8,937 bases of DNA, taken from NCBI GenBank assembly GCA_945878545.1, contig CAMCTQ010000044.1:1-8937 (forward strand). The letters run 5' to 3'. The notes beneath the pieces are model-generated. The model was not told the origin of the DNA. It did not search any database and was given only the letters and a program-made list of their open reading frames with translations. This DNA is from Rickettsia typhi. Its GTDB lineage: Bacteria > Pseudomonadota > Alphaproteobacteria > Rickettsiales > Rickettsiaceae. Of the stretch, positions 5,431 through 8,937 are shown piece by piece (position 1 is the stretch's first letter; the number at the start of each line of letters is the position of its first letter). The position numbers were made by a program, and so were the translations under genes.

Positions 5431-5740
5431 TAGTTATAAAACATTGCTTTAATATCCCAAATAAACATAGTCTAACATTTGTTGTTTAGCTGATAGCAGG
5501 ATAAGAAGGTTTTTTATTTTTTAAAATCCGTAATTTGCTACTGCGTAAAAATTACCCAAAAACTGGCGTAAAACCCTTTGACTTATCAATGGTGATATAA
5601 GGCTGATCTTAAAGTTGACGAACAAGAAATAATTTGGATCACGAGGCAGCCTCTTTGGCAGCCTCGTGATGACGGGTTTTTACCACTGGCCAATGTTGCC
5701 TGAATCTTTAGAGTATTCTGTTCTGTGCATGGAGAGTATG
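5431..5740. other. 310-bp spacer with hairpins and no supported gene
   Basis: No coding region or tRNA was recognised. The spacer holds a 7-bp inverted repeat GTAATTT/AAATTAC (5530-5536 and 5549-5555), two similar short words containing GCGTAAAA (near 5543 and 5566), and the strong hairpin at 5637-5673. A 16-codon frame on the minus strand just after the large gene's stop is too short to support. The mix of repeats suggests decayed or mobile intergenic sequence. Confidence 0.5.
5637..5673 (-). repeat. Strong palindromic hairpin downstream of the NB-ARC/TPR gene, GTCATC...GATC type
   Basis: ATCACGAGGC (5638-5647) pairs perfectly with GCCTCGTGAT (5661-5670). After one A-A mismatch a further 3 bp (GCC/GGC) closes a 5-nt loop. 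It is by far the most stable structure in the spacer. On the minus strand it begins 67 bp after the stop of the large gene, so it may end or protect that transcript, though no T-run follows directly. On the plus strand it is followed by GACGGGTTTTT. Its GTCATC and GATC edges match the element at 1765-1795, while the stem sequence differs. Confidence 0.65.
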
Positions 5741-8700
5741 TCAATCTACAAATTGAGAAAGTTTCGAAGTAATTTTTTCTATGTCAGGAGAATTGGCAGG
5801 TAAAGATTGCTTAGATAACTCTAGTGCTTGAGTTAAATAATCAAAAGCTTTTGATTTATAAAGCGATTTTTGCTCAGAATTTTCTGAATTCTGAATTTTT
5901 ATAATATTCACTTCAGCTAGTGATTCTAGACTCTTAAACTGATCAGGATGATTAATGCTTTTGGATATTGTTAAAGACTCGTTAAATAACATTTCTGCTC
6001 TTTTTAAATCTCCACTGCTCAAAAATACAGCGCCTAAATTTCTTATAATTTTTGCTATTTTATAATGATTAGATCCATAATGTTTTTTATAGATTATTAA
6101 ATTATTTTCTATAATTTCTATAGCTTTATTATAATCTCCTAAATCTTTATACAAAGAGCTTAGCATTAACGAGGCCCATGCTATTCGTATATGGTCATTA
6201 CTGTAATGCTGTTTATAAATAAAAAATCCTTCTTCTATTAATGCTTTAGCATTTTTATATAATTTAACATTTCTATAAGAATCAGATAAAGCTACTAGTA
6301 CATGCGCTACCTTTACATGATCATTTCCGTAATGCTTCTTAAAAATTGTCAGTGATTGCTCTAATACTGTGATTGATTCTTGAAAATATCCTATATGTTT
6401 ATATATAAAACCTAAATTTATCATAGTACGTGCTATTTTTATATGATCATCTCTATAGTTTTTTTTATATATCTGAAGCACCTTTTCATACTCTTGAATA
6501 GCTTTAGAATAAAGTCCCAAATGTCTATGCACTGTGGCTAAGTAAAATTTAGCTCTTGCAGTTTTTGGATTATCATTGCCATATTGATTTTTATAAATTA
6601 AATAACTTTCATTAAAAACCTTTTCTGCTGCTTCATAATTTCCCATTTCGCTATATATCTTACCTATGGTTATCAAGGTTCTAGCAACCGTAACTGTTTT
6701 TTTCCCAAGTTGCTTTTCATAAATAGACAAGGCTTGTTCAATAATTGGTTTTGCCTTATTACAATCTCCTAAATCATAATAATAACTACCGAGCCGTTCA
6801 GTAATACTTGCTTTTGCTATTTCAGTTAATAGTGATTGGTGCTGTAAAAGCATTTGAGCATGTGCAATAAATATTTTTATTTCTTCTGGATAATATTTTC
6901 GTGATTTATCATGAATACTCATATATCTAACAATATTTTCGGCAACCAGGCTTACCATTGTTTGGTCCTGATTTAAATTTAATGAGTTTACTAAATATTT
7001 TAATATTATTGATTGTGTGCTATGATGAATGGAGAAAGTGAAAATTTTATTATGATCAGTCACTTTATTATTAGTTATCAATGATAATCTTTTTAACTCT
7101 ATTAAAAAGTCATTAACAGTACTAAAATCTTTATATGTATTCAGTAGATCTACAGGTATATTGTGGGGATCAATTAAACTAATAAATAAGAGCAAATCTT
7201 GAAAAGCCGGATTTTTATCCATTATGTGCTTTAAGGATAAAGTAATAATTCCATAACGTGTTTCGGAATATTGACCGATTTCTTTCAGCATATGTTCTTG
7301 TGTAATTGCAAGATTTTGATCCAGATTATTAACAAGCTCGATGTATTTGTCATATGTAACACCTGTTTCTTTTATATAGTGAGCAGCAGTTATTATGTCC
7401 AAGGGGAAAGATGGTATATTTTCTAAAAAATTTAATAGTGCAACTCTATTTTTTTCTAACTGATGGTTTAGACTAGAATTATCTATAATGCTGGTAAAAA
7501 GCTCTAATTTTTCTTCTTCAGATAGTTCTGTCATTTGAACTACATTGTTATTTGTAATATGATGGTTATTAATTATGTTACTATCTCTAGTAGTTATGAT
7601 TATTTTTCCTTTACCCCATGCTTTAACAGAATATGGAAAATATTGCTGAATATATTTAAAATCTTCTACATTATCAAAAATTAACAACCAATTTGGGCGT
7701 TCTTTTAAACTTTCTTGCACAAAGAAAAGAGTTTGTTTGTTTCTGCTTTCTGCATCTTCTATGTGTTGAATTTCTTTTAGTTCTTGTTTGTCTGCGGTTG
7801 TACTACAAAGAAAATAGGCTAACTGTTTGAAAGAAGAATTTAAGTGATGTTTGTCTTGAGCGTTTATTTCCCATATAACAGAGTTATTTTGTTTAAGAGC
7901 AAACTGACGCGCTAATGTTGATTTACCAGATCCACCAGGTCCTAAAATAATAACAGTGTTAATATTATCCGAACCAGTTTTAAAAAACTTTGTAATTTGA
8001 TCTATAATCTTAAGGCGTTTTAGTAATATTTGATCATTAGGTACAGAAAAATTTGAACTGATTTGTTTAGTTTTTACCGTTGTAGGTAAAATCGTAAAAT
8101 TTTTTAGTAATCCAAATTTGAACCCAATAATAAATATTAAAATACAACTAAAACATATAAATAAAATTCTTCTTGTAATTTTTCTGTTAAGCTTTGATAA
8201 AATACTATCAGCAGGAGGCGTTGGTGAAATATTAGAAAATTGAGCGACTGAATCTACTTTCTCGGTCGTGTCACTTATTAATGCTGTGGTATTATCACTT
8301 ATTTTTTTTAACTCTAAAACAAACTCATTAATGTTAATATCAGGTAACAACAAAGCTAAAATTTTTAAAAATGTATAATAGTACTCGTTATTATTACAAG
8401 GGATAATATAAATATTATCCAACTCTCTAGACTCAACATGGTTTATTTCATTATCAAATAATATATAAATATTATTTGATTGGGTAAGATCTTTCGCTTC
8501 AATTTCATGAACAGATTCTTTCGATAAAATATTTAATATAGGGGATTCTGAATTAGCGAATTCTTCTTGTTTAAGAACTGCCTTAATACCAGATAATTCA
8601 AGATACTTAACTAATAGATCTTTGTTGGCACTGTTCTGCTCATCTTTTATAAAACAGATAGTATTTTTTTTTCTAACTAAAAGTGATATTTTCTTTAGTT

Positions 8701-8937
8701 GTTGTTCAAATTTATTTTTTACTAATAAATAAAAATAATGCCGTTTTATAAAGGGAAGACTTTCCGATGATTCTATAAAATCTTTGATGCCTTCTTGAGA
8801 ATTACATCTCATTTTGAGCATTATATTCTGTATGTGTCTTTCTGCTGTTCTTAGTGAAATTGATAGAATCGTTGCAATTTTTTTTGTTCCACGAATATTT
8901 ATTATACAAGAGATTACATCTACTTCCCGTTGGGTAA
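5741..8937 (-). CDS. LuxR-type HTH / membrane-anchored NB-ARC ATPase / TPR protein (STAND family), 5' end outside window
   Basis: This is a large STAND-type ATPase with 1064 visible codons. The first in-window ATG is at 8821, but the frame is open for 38 more codons to the edge, so the true start lies beyond the window. Those codons read TQREVDVISC... KKIATILSISLRTAERHIQNI, a LuxR/GerE-type helix-turn-helix. Numbering from the 8821 Met: about 50-165, an unassigned alpha/beta region; 217-240, one hydrophobic segment after a basic stretch; about 265-530, NB-ARC with Walker A GPGGSGKST (294-302), Walker B LLIFDN (379-384), sensor-like IIITTRD (407-413) and FPLD (472-475); then a helical region with IHH at 598-600, where NB-ARC proteins often carry a conserved His; 672-966, TPR units. 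NB-ARC/TPR proteins act as ligand-triggered oligomerising switches in regulation or defence. The HTH suggests transcription control; the ligand and targets are unknown. No frameshift is seen. Confidence 0.9.
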   Translation of the reverse strand, partial: TQREVDVISCIINIRGTKKIATILSISLRTAERHIQNIMLKMRCNSQEGIKDFIESSESLPFIKRHYFYLLVKNKFEQQLKKISLLVRKKNTICFIKDEQNSANKDLLVKYLELSGIKAVLKQEEFANSESPILNILSKESVHEIEAKDLTQSNNIYILFDNEINHVESRELDNIYIIPCNNNEYYYTFLKILALLLPDININEFVLELKKISDNTTALISDTTEKVDSVAQFSNISPTPPADSILSKLNRKITRRILFICFSCILIFIIGFKFGLLKNFTILPTTVKTKQISSNFSVPNDQILLKRLKIIDQITKFFKTGSDNINTVIILGPGGSGKSTLARQFALKQNNSVIWEINAQDKHHLNSSFKQLAYFLCSTTADKQELKEIQHIEDAESRNKQTLFFVQESLKERPNWLLIFDNVEDFKYIQQYFPYSVKAWGKGKIIITTRDSNIINNHHITNNNVVQMTELSEEEKLELFTSIIDNSSLNHQLEKNRVALLNFLENIPSFPLDIITAAHYIKETGVTYDKYIELVNNLDQNLAITQEHMLKEIGQYSETRYGIITLSLKHIMDKNPAFQDLLLFISLIDPHNIPVDLLNTYKDFSTVNDFLIELKRLSLITNNKVTDHNKIFTFSIHHSTQSIILKYLVNSLNLNQDQTMVSLVAENIVRYMSIHDKSRKYYPEEIKIFIAHAQMLLQHQSLLTEIAKASITERLGSYYYDLGDCNKAKPIIEQALSIYEKQLGKKTVTVARTLITIGKIYSEMGNYEAAEKVFNESYLIYKNQYGNDNPKTARAKFYLATVHRHLGLYSKAIQEYEKVLQIYKKNYRDDHIKIARTMINLGFIYKHIGYFQESITVLEQSLTIFKKHYGNDHVKVAHVLVALSDSYRNVKLYKNAKALIEEGFFIYKQHYSNDHIRIAWASLMLSSLYKDLGDYNKAIEIIENNLIIYKKHYGSNHYKIAKIIRNLGAVFLSSGDLKRAEMLFNESLTISKSINHPDQFKSLESLAEVNIIKIQNSENSEQKSLYKSKAFDYLTQALELSKQSLPANSPDIEKITSKLSQFVD
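5924..6808 (-). repeat. Array of six kinesin-light-chain-type TPR units inside the NB-ARC gene
   Basis: The units recur every 42 residues (126 bp). An alanine of the (V/I)A or TA step falls at residues 713, 755, 797, 839, 881 and 923 (numbered from the ATG at 8821), each exactly 42 apart. Most units carry a Y-G-N-D-H-x-K-(I/V)-A turn before it. The DNA is also visibly related between units, pointing to intragenic duplication. The array probably serves as the ligand or partner-binding surface. Confidence 0.85.
8750..8937 (-). other. LuxR/GerE-type helix-turn-helix domain at the visible N-terminus
   Basis: The in-frame translation upstream of the ATG at 8821 gives T-Q-R-E-V-D-V-I, then G-T-K-K-I-A-T-I-L-S-I-S-L-R-T-A-E-R-H-I-Q-N-I, and continues through the Met codon into M-L-K-M-R-C-N-S-Q-E. 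This follows the LuxR pattern (T-x-R-E-x-x-V, K-x-I-A-x-x-L-x-I-S-x-x-T-V-x-x-H-x-x-N-I-x-x-K-L) with Ala in place of the usual Val after Thr. The domain crosses the Met codon, which shows that the 8821 ATG is internal and not the start. Confidence 0.82.

Noticed and set aside
5530..5555. GTAATTT/AAATTAC inverted repeat considered as an attachment site or RNA gene
   Set aside because: The 7-bp AT-rich stem has a 12-nt loop and no cloverleaf, tRNA remnant or integrase is nearby.
5686..5740. 16-codon minus-strand frame beginning ATGCACAGAACA just after the NB-ARC gene stop
   Set aside because: It is too short, has no Shine-Dalgarno site and no recognisable similarity.
5924..6808. Regularly spaced 126-bp repeats considered as a CRISPR-like array
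   Set aside because: The repeats are in frame, diverged and encode TPR motifs at an exact 42-residue period.

Overview
The window is AT-rich and gene-dense, and it reads like an obligate intracellular alphaproteobacterium of the order Rickettsiales. The evidence is a TlyC-type CBS protein whose sequence closely resembles the rickettsial one as I remember it, sitting directly after ybeY; AT-biased coding; GTCATC...GATC intergenic hairpins; and a large NB-ARC/TPR protein. The presence of flhB (flagellum) and rpe (pentose phosphate pathway) argues against a typical spotted-fever or typhus Rickettsia. It fits a flagellated lineage better, such as a Midichloriaceae member or a flagellated Rickettsiaceae endosymbiont. 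This placement is inference from recognised sequence features; no search was run.

Layout. Positions 1-1081 (minus strand) hold a type IV toxin-antitoxin operon. The AbiEi-like antitoxin gene overlaps by 14 bp a nucleotidyltransferase toxin gene (AbiEii) that runs off the left edge. A well-formed promoter lies upstream, and its -10 box sits inside a 16-bp-arm inverted repeat, as expected for autorepression. Positions 1109-1635 (minus) hold a lipoprotein with a rhodanese domain, with its own promoter and a ribosome binding site that decides the start. Positions 1568-1837 are a spacer with three inverted repeats. Positions 1838-3234 (minus) are ybeY followed by tlyC/corC. A short divergent spacer leads to flhB and rpe (plus, 3318-5056), which overlap by ATGA. 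A small unrecognised helical protein (5089-5430, minus) converges on rpe. A 310-bp spacer with hairpins follows.

The right third (5741-8937, minus) is one gene and the most interesting object here. Reading past its first in-window ATG, the frame stays open to the edge and encodes a LuxR-type helix-turn-helix. The visible order is HTH, an unassigned alpha/beta region, one hydrophobic segment, NB-ARC ATPase, and six kinesin-light-chain-type TPR units with an exact 42-residue period. This resembles a MalT-like STAND regulator with its HTH moved to the other end and a membrane anchor added. It also poses a topology problem, because a single membrane crossing would place the HTH and the ATPase on opposite sides of the membrane.

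The genes form several independent units rather than one pathway. Housekeeping (ybeY, tlyC, rpe), motility (flhB), a defence/addiction module (AbiE) and a large signalling or effector ATPase sit side by side.
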